Positions 1-11,943 of a stretch of DNA of 64,000 nt are shown here, piece after piece. A program made the position numbers and the translations under genes. Each line of letters begins with the position of its first letter. Positions within the stretch are counted from its first letter, which is position 1. Source of the DNA: Trichomonas vaginalis G3 (lineage: Eukaryota > Parabasalia > Trichomonadida > Trichomonadidae); NCBI RefSeq assembly GCF_026262505.1, contig NC_067204.1, positions 4,993,797 to 5,057,796 of the forward strand, read 5' to 3'. The notes beneath the pieces were generated by a model. It saw only the letters and a program-made list of their open reading frames with translations. It was not told where the DNA came from and ran no database searches.

Positions 1-259
1 GACTTTATGAGGTGTGTTGTATAATTATAGTTTTTGCGGTAATATGTCATGAGATCAGAATATGAAGTGAGTATGTATGCGTTATTATCATATGTTTATA
101 TGTGAGGATAGCTCAGGAGAGTCTGTAAAAGAGTTTGGTACACGCCATAAGTTATATAAAGCACAAAAAATAAAATTTAAATATTAATTAGGGAAAATTA
201 TATTTTAACGATTGAATGCAAAGTTGTTTTCTATAAAGCATAGTATATGACAAATGAGC

Positions 260-531
260 GTGCATAACACACTCTTGTCGGTCAAAGTTCCGCATTCAAG
301 TTATGAATGCGGAACTTTCTATCATTCTGGGAGACATGCACAGGCAATGTCTCCCGGAATGATATATGCAGAGCGGTAAGAGTGCATAACACACTCTTGT
401 CGGTCAAAGTTCCGCATTCAAGTTATGAATGCGGAACTTTCTATCATTCTGGGAGACATGCACAGGCAATGTCTCCCGGAATGATATATGCAGAGCGGTA
501 AGAGTGCATAACACACTCTTGTCGGTCATAG
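260..531 (+). repeat. 122-bp tandem repeats with three hairpins per unit (copy 1)
   Basis: Two full 122-bp units (260-381, 382-503) and a partial third. Each unit holds AAGTTCCGCATTCA paired with TGAATGCGGAACTT across a 5-base loop, a second stem (ATCATTC-GGGAGACAT against ATGTCTCCCGGAATGAT) and a small AGAGTG/CACTCT stem. The same block lies at 24882-25153. The small ORFs across it are by-products of the repeat. Confidence 0.9.
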
Positions 532-1239
532 TTCTCCAATTTTATTCTTTTCACCACACATTTTCTCATTTCATTAGAAATTATCTATCACCCTTTTTCA
601 CTATTATACAAAACATCAAATACACATCCAATTTCAAACTACTTATTCTAATTTATTCATTCATTTTATTTATGCCTAACAATATACCATTCACTTACAT
701 TTGTACTATAATTCACTCATACAACCAAATATACTTAACAATATTATTCAATATTAATATTTCTTTTATTTTTTTCTATTTCTTTCTATTTCTTCAATTT
801 TATTAAAAAAAATTATTCATTATTAATATAGTAATTCATTGGTAAACTTCCTTCTTATCTTCACTTGTGTTATTTGAAATCAAATATTAACCATATCAAT
901 AGCAGACTCAATGTAAAAATTTAGATATATTTTTTTTTTTCATTATTCAAACTTTGATAAATTTTAGTATAATGAATGATTTTGTTTCGTGTATGATACA
1001 GAAATGAAAAGCTTAATTAATATTATTTTGCATTTCTTCAAGAATGTTAGAGTATATCTACATTAAAAAATCAGATTCGAACTGCAATACTGCATCAAAT
1101 TGTTGCACATCTGATAAGGATCTCAAAAGAGTAAAGTTAATTTTTTTGAGTTTTTTTAAGTTTTGAGCCTTAGTAAAACACCATCTCGAGCAATATTTTT
1201 GGGACGACGATAGGTCTTATTTGGCCTTACAGTGGACCC
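532..1239. other. AT-rich spacer without recognisable gene (copy 1)
   Basis: Pyrimidine- and A/T-rich sequence with homopolymer runs and no convincing reading frame. It repeats at 25154-25861. It separates the 122-bp hairpin repeats from the 3' end of the transposase block. I see no RNA gene in it. Confidence 0.6.
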
Positions 1240-2995
1240 TTAAATCATATTAAAAATGTCTTTCGATCTGATAAAAAAATTAGATATACAAATCATTTTA
1301 TTAAAATATAATTCTAGAGTTGCAAGGAAATTTTCATGTTCTTTGATATATATATCAATTTTTTGAATTGATTCTAATATAAAGTCAGAATACGCAATTC
1401 GACTTTCGAAGAAATTCGGAATATTATGTATTATTGTGTAAATCACATACGTCGCTCTAAATATGTCGCGTAGATTGAACTTAACCTGAACAAGTGAAGC
1501 GAGATCTTGAATATGGCAATCATGAATTATTATATCATCCACTTTTGGAAGTGGGGCAGGATTCTTTTCTTTTGCCTGGTCGGCCACTTTTGGATTATCA
1601 ACTTCTGAAATCACAATTTCAGATTTTCCTCCTTTTTTGATTTTGTGGAATTTAAGGGCTGGAGGTGGACTTATCGTTGTATATAAATGGGCACAGTGCT
1701 GGCAAGGGATTGTTGTCAAATATTTCTCTTCCCAAATCTTCATTTTGTCTTGGCACTTTTGGCATATCATTGTTTTACAACGATTCTCCTCTTTCATAGA
1801 CCCATTTTTCTTCTTGTTTTTTCGAAAGAGTTTTAATGCGCATTCATTCTCTGGTTTTCGAAGTTGATTTGCTCTTGCAATTATATAATTTAATGTTTCA
1901 TTCATTTTACCTGCATATGACTTTACTCTTGACATAACTGCATTGTTATGGGAATGAAAACTTTCCACATGGTTTGAGCACGAAATCCTTGGTTTTCGCA
2001 AACAGAGTGCAAGATTTTTCTTCTGAGTTTTTAATTCGAGAAACGCTTCATACTGCGCACTATTGATGGCACCTGAGTTTTTGTAAATCTCAACAATTGG
2101 AAGAAATAATTCATACTTATAATCATATTCTTTTATATTCCACGCAAAAACAATTGTACTCGCAATTGCACAAATCCAGGTGCCTGCCCCAATCGATTTA
2201 AATAGTGTCTCAAGCAATAATACACAATCAAATGGTTGAATGATGTAAACGATTCCAAACCTTTTCTAAAATCGTTTATGAATGGGATTTTTTTGATAAT
2301 ACTTTCATCAACAATTGTCTTAAGTGTATCATAAATCAATTGATAAGATTTTGCCGACTCCGAGGGTCCTATAAATACACCCAACGGGAAACCCATGTTA
2401 CCATATATAATATGGGGGTATATAGCTATATAATCATCAAGTGGAAATGTCGCGTCGAGTTCGATAGCTTGGGCATTTTCTATGAAAAGTTTCACTTCTG
2501 GATGGAGATATAAGAGCCATTGAATATTACTATTATTAAACTTGATTGGCATTTCATCACTAATTGAATGATATTTGACAAATCCAGGGATTAGATCAAA
2601 GAGATATGCAATATCATTTGAATTTCTGTGAAGATTAACATCATTTATATATTCATAATATAATGTCTTATCGAGTGCATTGTTTTTGAAGCTTGAATAG
2701 AATTCTTTTCCTAGAATTTTATTTACAAATTCAATATTGTCTTGAGATGAGTTTGTAGTTAAAACATGCTTTTTCATTTCAATATTAAAATAGATCTAAC
2801 ACATGCACATTCTGAGCAAATATAAATTGAAAATGATAAATAGCAATCCTCACTGACCAATTCAAATATTTTATCTTCCTCATTTAAGATCAAAATTTGA
2901 ATACCACTTTCTGTATGTTTTTGTTTCAACTTTAAAAATGATGGCATATGTTTTACAAAATCAAGAATTTGCTGCAAAGTAAATTGAGAATGCAT
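1240..2995 (-). pseudogene. Mutator-like (MULE) transposase, copy 1, frameshifted
   Basis: Three overlapping minus-strand pieces (2774-2995, 2133-2777, 1240-2217) are consecutive parts of one protein. Catalytic-type features of the MULE/IS256-like RNase H fold are visible: ELDATF around the first Asp, followed by a stretch typical of these enzymes, then FINDF with a second Asp, and SNHVESFHSHNN with the Glu. A C-terminal CQKC...CQHC pair suggests a zinc-binding region. Against the second copy, one G is missing near 2792, and the join near 2225 is broken in both copies by different indels. Family assignment rests on motifs and spacing only. The gene is very unlikely to give a full enzyme. Confidence 0.72.
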
Positions 2996-4164
2996 TTCAT
3001 TGCCAATATAAATTGAGATGATTTTTTTCTATCGTAATTTATTGTATTTTTGGAAAATTCGATATAAACATTATGTTTATCTAACATAACATCATGAAAT
3101 TCGGAACTCTGATACTTTTCGGGGATGTCATGGCTTTTTATCCATTTGCATTCTTTCATAATATTTGCTAAACCGTCGTATTTTTTTAAAGCTTTTTCAA
3201 CATTTTTTGGTGATGCAAGAATTCTGTAAAAAGTGACATTTTGGTGAATGATTGATTCGTATAGTAAGGTTTCAGAATAATTCATAATAAATGATAAATA
3301 GAATGAATGTGGCTGATAAATAGATGTTATTCTATAAAGTTTTACAAAAAGTGGAATAATTTTCTGTGGTGTATAATAAAGCACTTCTTCACATACATTG
3401 CAATAGAGATATAAATAATTGCCAAGTAAATCAGGTGTAAGCTTTAATATTTTATTCACTTTTTCTCGAATAGCTTGATCTGGACTGATTGAAAATCATC
3501 GCCCTCTGACAATTAGTTAAATTCCTGAGTTTTGCAATAGTATTTTTAGCTTCAAATAGAATTACAATTTCGTTTATTTTAATTGAATGTTTTTTTCTTC
3601 TCCGATAAAAGTGATATTATATCCCTTATATTTTGGTACATCTAATGAATCGTTGATTAAATTATCATAAAAAGAGTGATCCAGTGGTGGATAAGATGAG
3701 AAATATGGTGAGTATATATTAGTTGTATCATTATGTAAATATTGATTAACAGACTGAACAAATGCTTTAATAAAATCATCACTATCGTTGAATTCTAAAA
3801 ATAATTCTTGTTTCTGAATTAAGTGTGTTATAACCTTAATGGATTGACGTAAAAATTTTAATCTGCAAAATGCAAATCCAGCGACAAATTTGATTAGCTC
3901 TTTGGAATCGATAAAATCGGGAATTTCATTATTTGGTTCCTCATCATTTATTATATCTTTTTCAATTTCATTGAGATACTGAAGAGTGTTTTTGTCTTGA
4001 TTATTTAAGAAAACATTTGTAAAGAGATGCTGTCGTGCTTCTGTAATATTGTTATTAGAGATCTCTAAAGCATTTCTTACTTGAGTTTCAGTGTAACCTA
4101 GAGATGTCAAAGACAAAAAGAGTTTCTGATTTATTTCCATTTGAAAAAAATTAAAACGTGACAT
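2953..4164 (-). pseudogene. UBA-domain-like protein, copy 1, broken by frameshifts
   Basis: Two pieces, 3574-4164 (196 aa) and 2953-3459 (168 aa), match the uninterrupted 403-aa frame at 27575-28786. Relative to that copy there is one base fewer in the T-run near 3590 and one base more near 3491. Residues of roughly 8-50 (SLGYTETQVRNALEISNNNI) fit a ubiquitin-associated three-helix domain. The remainder is not recognised. Its 3' end overlaps the transposase start by 43 bases, as in the second copy. Confidence 0.6.
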
Positions 4165-4177
4165 TTTTCGCAGAGGA

Positions 4178-5259
4178 ATGAGTTTCGAAATCAGTCAAAT
4201 TTATGGAGAGTCAAACAGAAGTAAGAATTGTAAAGTGAAAATACCTATAAGAATCGCAGAAAAAATTAATCATTGTCCAATGAATGCTCAAGAAATTCAA
4301 ACATTTGCTTCTAGTAATATGTTTGAGCAACTTAATACTTTGGAATTATCTATTCAATTATATAAGAAGAATGTAATTGACTTTTTTAATCTGGTTGAAC
4401 TATTAATTTATTTTTTACCAGATTATCAAGGACAAATTAGAACAGTTTATAAAGATCTTGAAAACATTCAAGAGAAATTACTTAATATGCTTAATTCAAA
4501 CGAAATTACTCAGTTCCAAATTCAATTACTCTGTAAATTCTTCATAAATTACGCCAAGCAAAAAAAAATCATGTACAAAAGGCAATTAAATCTTATATTC
4601 AAGATAAATTATATAACTCGCCAAAGTGGAGAAATGAAATATTCAAATGAGAATAATATCCGCATTGAAGCTATGATCAAATCAAGTATTTTTGACTAGT
4701 GTAATATACGCAACGAATTAGTGTTCAAATTGCCTCTTCCAACTTTAAATATCGATGAAATAATTGAAATTTCAAATAGGAAGAAAATTACGTATTTTGA
4801 ATGTTGTTTGGAATTACGGAATTCTATTGATGAAATCACCACATTTCAATACTATAAGAATTTTTTCAAATTTAATTTTAAGAGTGAAATGGCATTAGAT
4901 TTCACAAAAAAAGTATTAAGTATAATTTGGGAGGGATCGGATGGTTCGTATTATATTACAATTGAAAATCTGGAAGAATTATGCGAAAAATTAAATCGAG
5001 ATGAAGGAGAAAAGGTTTTTTCTCTTATCATAAAATGGTATAATTATATGTATTGCATTAAAAACTATGATTTTGAAGATGAAGAAATGAAAATTACAAT
5101 CAAAATTGTTAAAAATGCAAAATATGTTATTATAAATGGGACAGGGAAGAAATAAACTTTATTGATTATCCTCCAATGCCGACATTTATTGAAAAAAAGA
5201 AGTTAGAGAAATTAATTAAATTTGAAGAAGTGAAAAAGGTATATGAAGATAATGTTTAA
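4178..5259 (+). pseudogene. Unrecognised helical protein, copy 1, frameshifted
   Basis: Two frames, 4178-4699 and about 4700-5155, correspond to 28800-29273 and 29323-29883. Compared with that copy the A-run near 4561-4568 is one base shorter, changing the reading of the end of the first piece, and a shift near 5140 ends the second piece early. Both pieces are rich in Leu, Ile, Asn and Lys with amphipathic helical periodicity. No family is recognised. The ATG lies only 13 bases from the divergent ATG of the UBA-like gene. Confidence 0.5.
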
Positions 5260-5431
5260 TTGAAATGTAATTAGCATTTGGATTAAATGCAAGGTGAGAT
5301 ATAGAATAAGAATCAAACAGGGATTTTGCAAAATGAAAATTTAAAAAATTAAATACAATTTGAAATTTTAATGAAGAATTAAATGAATTGTTAATGGTTA
5401 ATAAAAATTAAATGAATTTTAATTGTAATAT

Positions 5432-8400
5432 GAACTTCCTCACACCTCAAAGATGCGAAGAACTTTTGACAGGCAAAGTGCAATATTGATAGGTGAATTG
5501 CCTGTCACATACATTTAAATTCGATATGAAAGTTTCCTCTGTCGAGAAACTTCCTCACACCTCAAGAGATGCGAAGAACTTTTGACAGGCAAAGTGCAAT
5601 ATTGATAGGTGATTGCACTTTGCCTGTCACATACATCTCGACAGAGGCAACATTCGATATGAAAGTTTCCTCTGTCGAGAAACTTCCTCACACCTCAAGA
5701 GATGCGAAGAACTTTTGACAGGCAAAGTGCAATATTGATAGGTGATTGCACTTTGCCTGTCACATACATCTCGACAGAGGCAACATTCGATATGAAAGTT
5801 TCCTCTGTCGAGAAACTTCCTCACACCTCAAGAGATGCGAAGAACTTTTGACAGGCAAAGTGCAATATTGATAGGTGATTGCACTTTGCCTGTCACATAC
5901 ATCTCGACAGAGGCAACATTCGATATGAAAGTTTCCTCTGTCGAGAAACTTCCTCACACCTCAAGAGATGCGAAGAACTTTTGACAGGCAAAGTGCAATA
6001 TTGATAGGTGATTGCACTTTGCCTGTCACATACATCTCGACAGAGGCAACATTCGATATGAAAGTTTCCTCTGTCGAGAAACTTCCTCACACCTCAAGAG
6101 ATGCGAAGAACTTTTGACAGGCAAAGTGCAATATTGATAGGTGATTGCACTTTGCCTGTCACATACATCTCGACAGAGGCAACATTCGATATGAAAGTTT
6201 CCTCTGTCGAGAAACTTCCTCACACCTCAAGAGATGCGAAGAACTTTTGACAGGCAAAGTGCAATATTGATAGGTGATTGCACTTTGCCTGTCACATACA
6301 TCTCGACAGAGGCAACATTCGATATGAAAGTTTCCTCTGTCGAGAAACTTCCTCACACCTCAAGAGATGCGAAGAACTTTTGACAGGCAAAGTGCAATAT
6401 TGATAGGTGATTGCACTTTGCCTGTCACATACATCTCGACAGAGGCAACATTCGATATGAAAGTTTCCTCTGTCGAGAAACTTCCTCACACCTCAAGAGA
6501 TGCGAAGAACTTTTGACAGGCAAAGTGCAATATTGATAGGTGATTGCACTTTGCCTGTCACATACATCTCGACAGAGGCAACATTCGATATGAAAGTTTC
6601 CTCTGTCGAGAAACTTCCTCACACCTCAAGAGATGCGAAGAACTTTTGACAGGCAAAGTGCAATATTGATAGGTGATTGCACTTTGCCTGTCACATACAT
6701 CTCGACAGAGGCAACATTCGATATGAAAGTTTCCTCTGTCGAGAAACTTCCTCACACCTCAAGAGATGCGAAGAACTTTTGACAGGCAAAGTGCAATATT
6801 GATAGGTGATTGCACTTTGCCTGTCACATACATCTCGACAGAGGCAACATTCGATATGAAAGTTTCCTCTGTCGAGAAACTTCCTCACACCTCAAGAGAT
6901 GCGAAGAACTTTTGACAGGCAAAGTGCAATATTGATAGGTGATTGCACTTTGCCTGTCACATACATCTCGACAGAGGCAACATTCGATATGAAAGTTTCC
7001 TCTGTCGAGAAACTTCCTCACACCTCAAGAGATGCGAAGAACTTTTGACAGGCAAAGTGCAATATTGATAGGTGATTGCACTTTGCCTGTCACATACATC
7101 TCGACAGAGGCAACATTCGATATGAAAGTTTCCTCTGTCGAGAAACTTCCTCACACCTCAAGAGATGCGAAGAACTTTTGACAGGCAAAGTGCAATATTG
7201 ATAGGTGATTGCACTTTGCCTGTCACATACATCTCGACAGAGGCAACATTCGATATGAAAGTTTCCTCTGTCGAGAAACTTCCTCACACCTCAAGAGATG
7301 CGAAGAACTTTTGACAGGCAAAGTGCAATATTGATAGGTGATTGCACTTTGCCTGTCACATACATCTCGACAGAGGCAACATTCGATATGAAAGTTTCCT
7401 CTGTCGAGAAACTTCCTCACACCTCAAGAGATGCGAAGAACTTTTGACAGGCAAAGTGCAATATTGATAGGTGATTGCACTTTGCCTGTCACATACATCT
7501 CGACAGAGGCAACATTCGATATGAAAGTTTCCTCTGTCGAGAAACTTCCTCACACCTCAAGAGATGCGAAGAACTTTTGACAGGCAAAGTGCAATATTGA
7601 TAGGTGATTGCACTTTGCCTGTCACATACATCTCGACAGAGGCAACATTCGATATGAAAGTTTCCTCTGTCGAGAAACTTCCTCACACCTCAAGAGATGC
7701 GAAGAACTTTTGACAGGCAAAGTGCAATATTGATAGGTGATTGCACTTTGCCTGTCACATACATCTCGACAGAGGCAACATTCGATATGAAAGTTTCCTC
7801 TGTCGAGAAACTTCCTCACACCTCAAGAGATGCGAAGAACTTTTGACAGGCAAAGTGCAATATTGATAGGTGATTGCACTTTGCCTGTCACATACATCTC
7901 GACAGAGGCAACATTCGATATGAAAGTTTCCTCTGTCGAGAAACTTCCTCACACCTCAAGAGATGCGAAGAACTTTTGACAGGCAAAGTGCAATATTGAT
8001 AGGTGATTGCACTTTGCCTGTCACATACATCTCGACAGAGGCAACATTCGATATGAAAGTTTCCTCTGTCGAGAAACTTCCTCACACCTCAAGAGATGCG
8101 AAGAACTTTTGACAGGCAAAGTGCAATATTGATAGGTGATTGCACTTTGCCTGTCACATACATCTCGACAGAGGCAACATTCGATATGAAAGTTTCCTCT
8201 GTCGAGAAACTTCCTCACACCTCAAGAGATGCGAAGAACTTTTGACAGGCAAAGTGCAATATTGATAGGTGATTGCACTTTGCCTGTCACATACATCTCG
8301 ACAGAGGCAACATTCGATATGAAAGTTTCCTCTGTCGAGAAACTTCCTCACACCTCAAGAGATGCGAAGAACTTTTGACAGGCAAAGTGCAATATTGATA

Positions 8401-8866
8401 GGTGATTGCACTTTGCCTGTCACATACATCTCGACAGAGGCAACATTCGATATGAAAGTTTCCTCTGTCGAGAAACTTCCTCACACCTCAAGAGATGCGA
8501 AGAACTTTTGACAGGCAAAGTGCAATATTGATAGGTGATTGCACTTTGCCTGTCACATACATCTCGACAGAGGCAACATTCGATATGAAAGTTTCCTCTG
8601 TCGAGAAACTTCCTCACACCTCAAGAGATGCGAAGAACTTTTGACAGGCAAAGTGCAATATTGATAGGTGATTGCACTTTGCCTGTCACATACATCTCGA
8701 CAGAGGCAACATTCGATATGAAAGTTTCCTCTGTCGAGAAACTTCCTCACACCTCAAGAGATGCGAAGAACTTTTGACAGGCAAAGTGCAATATTGATAG
8801 GTGATTGCACTTTGCCTGTCACATACATCTCGACAGAGGCAACATTCGATATGAAAGTTTCCTCTG
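5432..8866 (-). repeat. 133-bp satellite array A (about 26 units)
   Basis: Nearly identical 133-bp units in head-to-tail order; the first unit (5432-5548) is degenerate and shortened. Each unit contains an 18-bp perfect stem (TGACAGGCAAAGTGCAAT pairing with its complement across an 11-base loop) and a 12-bp stem (TCTCGACAGAGG pairing with CCTCTGTCGAGA across about 21 bases). The array ends where the second stem is interrupted (CCTCTGTATAGA). A 65-aa open frame recurs with the same period but is a by-product. Confidence 0.95.
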
Positions 8867-9568
8867 TATAGAAATTCTTCTCATCTCAAATTTTTATGAT
8901 TAAATTATCCCAATCATATCCCAATAATTTGATAAACATATTACAAATATATAAAACACTAAAATATCTTTATATATCCTTTCTTTTCTGATTATTCTTT
9001 ATTAATTTTATTCATCTTTTGGCAAAATCTCAAAATTGAGGCGCAACATATATCGGATCATGCACCACTCATGGTACAAACTCAACTACGCATCTTTTTT
9101 TTTTGCATGTTTTTCGTCTCAAAGCATGGTCAATAGACCGTTTCAAAGACGAAAAACATGCAAAATGTGGATGCCTCTCATAATGACATATGGAAGATAT
9201 GGGAGAGAAAACACCATATGGTGTTGCATAAATACTATATATTGAAAAGATATAAACTAAATTTTATTAAAATCATAATAAATATGTGTTTACTTAATGT
9301 GATAGATGTACCTAGTATAATTATTATTGAATGTACTAAGATATATTTAAATAAAGATATTTTTTGTATATTATATAAGATTGGAATTAGTATTTATGAA
9401 GAAATTGCAACAACGCGTTGTGATATGTGTGGATATATGATTTTGAGAGAGAATGATTTTGGATTTTTCATATTTTAATATGGATGTGATTTGATCATAT
9501 TGATAGTGTTGTATTATAGAGTGTAATTGGGATGGAATTCTTTTTTATTTGTAATACATCTGGAGAAA
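8867..9568. other. Non-satellite insert between arrays A and B, with a 19-bp palindrome
   Basis: Single-copy-looking AT-rich DNA that splits the satellite at the same place in both element copies (here and 34688-35389). It holds an inverted repeat with 19-bp perfect arms, TTTTGCATGTTTTTCGTCT at 9101-9119 and its complement at 9147-9165. Its right junction with the satellite also appears, inverted, at the end of array C. Confidence 0.75.
9284..9478 (+). CDS. Possible 64-aa small protein (doubtful)
   Basis: An ATG-initiated 64-codon frame, with Ile-rich sequence and a CDMCG pair of cysteines near the end. It is preserved with the same length at 35109-35303 in the second copy. Preservation between two near-identical copies is weak evidence because little divergence has accumulated. 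No family is recognised, and chance is a serious alternative. Confidence 0.15.
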   Translation: MCLLNVIDVPSIIIIECTKIYLNKDIFCILYKIGISIYEEIATTRCDMCGYMILRENDFGFFIF

Positions 9569-9944
9569 GGCAACATTCGATATGAAAGTTTCCTCTGTCG
9601 AGAAACTTCCTCACACCTCAAGAGATGCGAAGAACTTTTGACAGGCAAAGTGCAATATTGATAGGTGATTGCACTTTGCCTGTCACATACATCTCGACAG
9701 AGGCAACATTCGATATGAAAGTTTCCTCTGTCGAGAAACTTCCTCACACCTCAAGAGATGCGAAGAACTTTTGACAGGCAAAGTGCAATATTGATAGGTG
9801 ATTGCACTTTGCCTGTCACATACATCTCGACAGAGGCAACATTCGATATGAAAGTTTCCTCTGTCGAGAAACTTCCTCACACCTCAAGAGATGCGAAGAA
9901 CTTTTGACAGGCAAAGTGCAATATTGATAGGTGATTGCACTTTG
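9569..9944 (-). repeat. 133-bp satellite array B (about 2.8 units)
   Basis: Same unit and orientation as array A. It starts after an altered unit (CATCTGGAGAAAGGCAAC) and stops inside the 18-bp stem, where GCACTTTGCCTCTCC replaces the expected continuation. The equivalent block in the second copy has about 3.9 units. Confidence 0.93.
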
Positions 9945-10018
9945 CCTCTCCAAACTCTCAAATATGCTTCTCACCATACATCAAACGGGCAAATTTCTCC
10001 TTAAATTTCTCTTTATTT

Positions 10019-11846
10019 GAAAGGTTTTCAACAAAGCTATACCTTAAAAATCTGTGCTTGTTATATCTGATCATTTGTGTGTTAGGGGAGGTAAATTTAT
10101 TCCACTAGAGCAAATTTTTTCCGAGGTTTCTCATCGAATGAGAAACCTCGGAACAACTCTTCAATAGTGTAATGAATTTGTGGTATTTGTCCTGCAAACA
10201 GCGAGAGAACTTGTCTGTAATTCGTTTATGATGAAGTTATCTGGATGTCTCTCAGATGAGGAAGGAAGTCCAGAAAACTTCACCATAAGTTAATACTTGT
10301 GTATTTCTATGACTCTCTTCACGTCAGAGAATGTAAATTTACTCGAATAGGGCAAAGTTCTGCTCAAGTTTCTCATTTGATGAGAAACCTCGGAAGAACT
10401 TTGCCCTAAGGTAATGTATATGTGATTGTTGGCCCGCAGAGAAACAAGGAATCTGTTTGTATTTCGTTTATGGTGAAGTTCTCGGATGTTCTCTCAAATT
10501 ATATGGAAAATCAAGATAACTTCACCATAATTTGTTGTAGTTGTGATTCTCTGGCTCTTTGCCGGCCAGAAAACTAGAAAATAGTTTATAGTGGGAGTAT
10601 GCTCGATGAATACCTACTCACTAAAAATATACGTTATTTTTTTGTTTTCCTATGGGAAAATAGTTTTGATTTTTATACTATCGTATGCTTTGTTATTGCA
10701 TGACTTGTCTATTTTCTTAATAAAAACTCATTTTTCCGTGTGATTCTGAATCAATGCATTCCAAAAAAGCGTTTTCCGCCTTTGAAACGTGAAAACACAC
10801 ATTGCATGAAGAATCAGAGAAGATTTTCTATCTTTCAATTTTTTAGACTTATTGAAATTTGATAATAACTCCAAATTAAGCTGATAAACTCATAGAGCAC
10901 ATAAAATAACACATGCCTATCATATTTGAATTTTCTAAAAATCTCCAAAAAATCGCGTTTTAAAAATTTCGTAGTTAAAAAGTAAATTTTTCACGATAAA
11001 AAAATATAATTGGTTTTTTTTGGAATTCTTCGAGTTAGAAAATCTTCTCTGATTCTTCATGCAATGTGTGTTTTCACGTTTCAAAGGCGGAAAACGCTTT
11101 TTTGGAATGCATTGATTCAGAATCACACGGAAAAATGAGTTTTTATTAAGAAAATAGACAAGTCATGCAATAACAAAGCATACGATAGTATAAAAATCAA
11201 AACTATTTTCCCATAGGAAAACAAAAAATAACGTATATTTTTAGTGAGTAGGTATTCATCGAGCATACTCCCACTATAAACTATTTTCTAGTTTTCTGGC
11301 CGGCAAAGAGCCAGAGAATCACAACTACAACAAATTATGGTGAAGTTATCTTGATTTTCCATATAATTTGAGAGAACATCCGAGAACTTCACCATAAACG
11401 AAATACAAACAGATTCCTTGTTTCTCTGCGGGCCAACAATCACATATACATTACCTTAGGGCAAAGTTCTTCCGAGGTTTCTCATCAAATGAGAAACTTG
11501 AGCAGAACTTTGCCCTATTCGAGTAAATTTACATTCTCTGACGTGAAGAGAGTCATAGAAATACACAAGTATTAACTTATGGTGAAGTTTTCTGGACTTC
11601 CTTCCTCATCTGAGAGACATCCAGATAACTTCATCATAAACGAATTACAGACAAGTTCTCTCGCTGTTTGCAGGACAAATACCACAAATTCATTACACTA
11701 TTGAAGAGTTGTTCCGAGGTTTCTCATTCGATGAGAAACCTCGGAAAAAATTTGCTCTAGTGGAATAAATTTACCTCCCCTAACACACAAATGATCAGAT
11801 ATAACAAGCACAGATTTTTAAGGTATAGCTTTGTTGAAAACCTTTC
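10019..11846. repeat. Large palindrome with about 812-bp arms (copy 1)
   Basis: Left arm 10019-10830 and right arm 11036-11846 are almost perfect reverse complements around a 205-bp AT-rich spacer. Within each arm are smaller hairpins, such as CCGAGGTTTCTCAT facing ATGAGAAACCTCGG near 10122-10152 and GGGCAAAGTTCT facing AGAACTTTGCCC near 10348-10402. Both arms carry the same base at one position that distinguishes this copy from the second: TGCATGACTTG at 10698 in the left arm and its complement near 11160. No coding potential is apparent. Confidence 0.92.
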
Positions 11847-11943
11847 AACGAATGAGAAAGTTAGGAAAAACTCTACCTTATAAGATCAACTATAGAATTC
11901 ATAGCTCTTTGAATACTAGGAAACATTAATGCAGTAGTTTAAG

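Noticed and set aside
307..806. Two open frames beginning MRNFLSFWETCTG over the 122-bp repeats
   Set aside because: Same start repeated by the tandem unit, then AT-rich nonsense; explained by the hairpin repeats.
5627..8750. A 65-aa open frame (MRKFLDRGNFHIECC...) recurring every 133 bases on one strand of all satellite arrays
   Set aside because: The unit length is not a multiple of three, the frame spans one and a half units and overlaps its own next copy, and its sequence follows from the hairpin repeat. It is a by-product of homogenised non-coding DNA.
10935..11126. 63-codon minus-strand frame in the large palindrome
   Set aside because: It crosses the palindrome centre and changes length in copy 2 (36831-37082) because of an A-run indel; no sign of selection.
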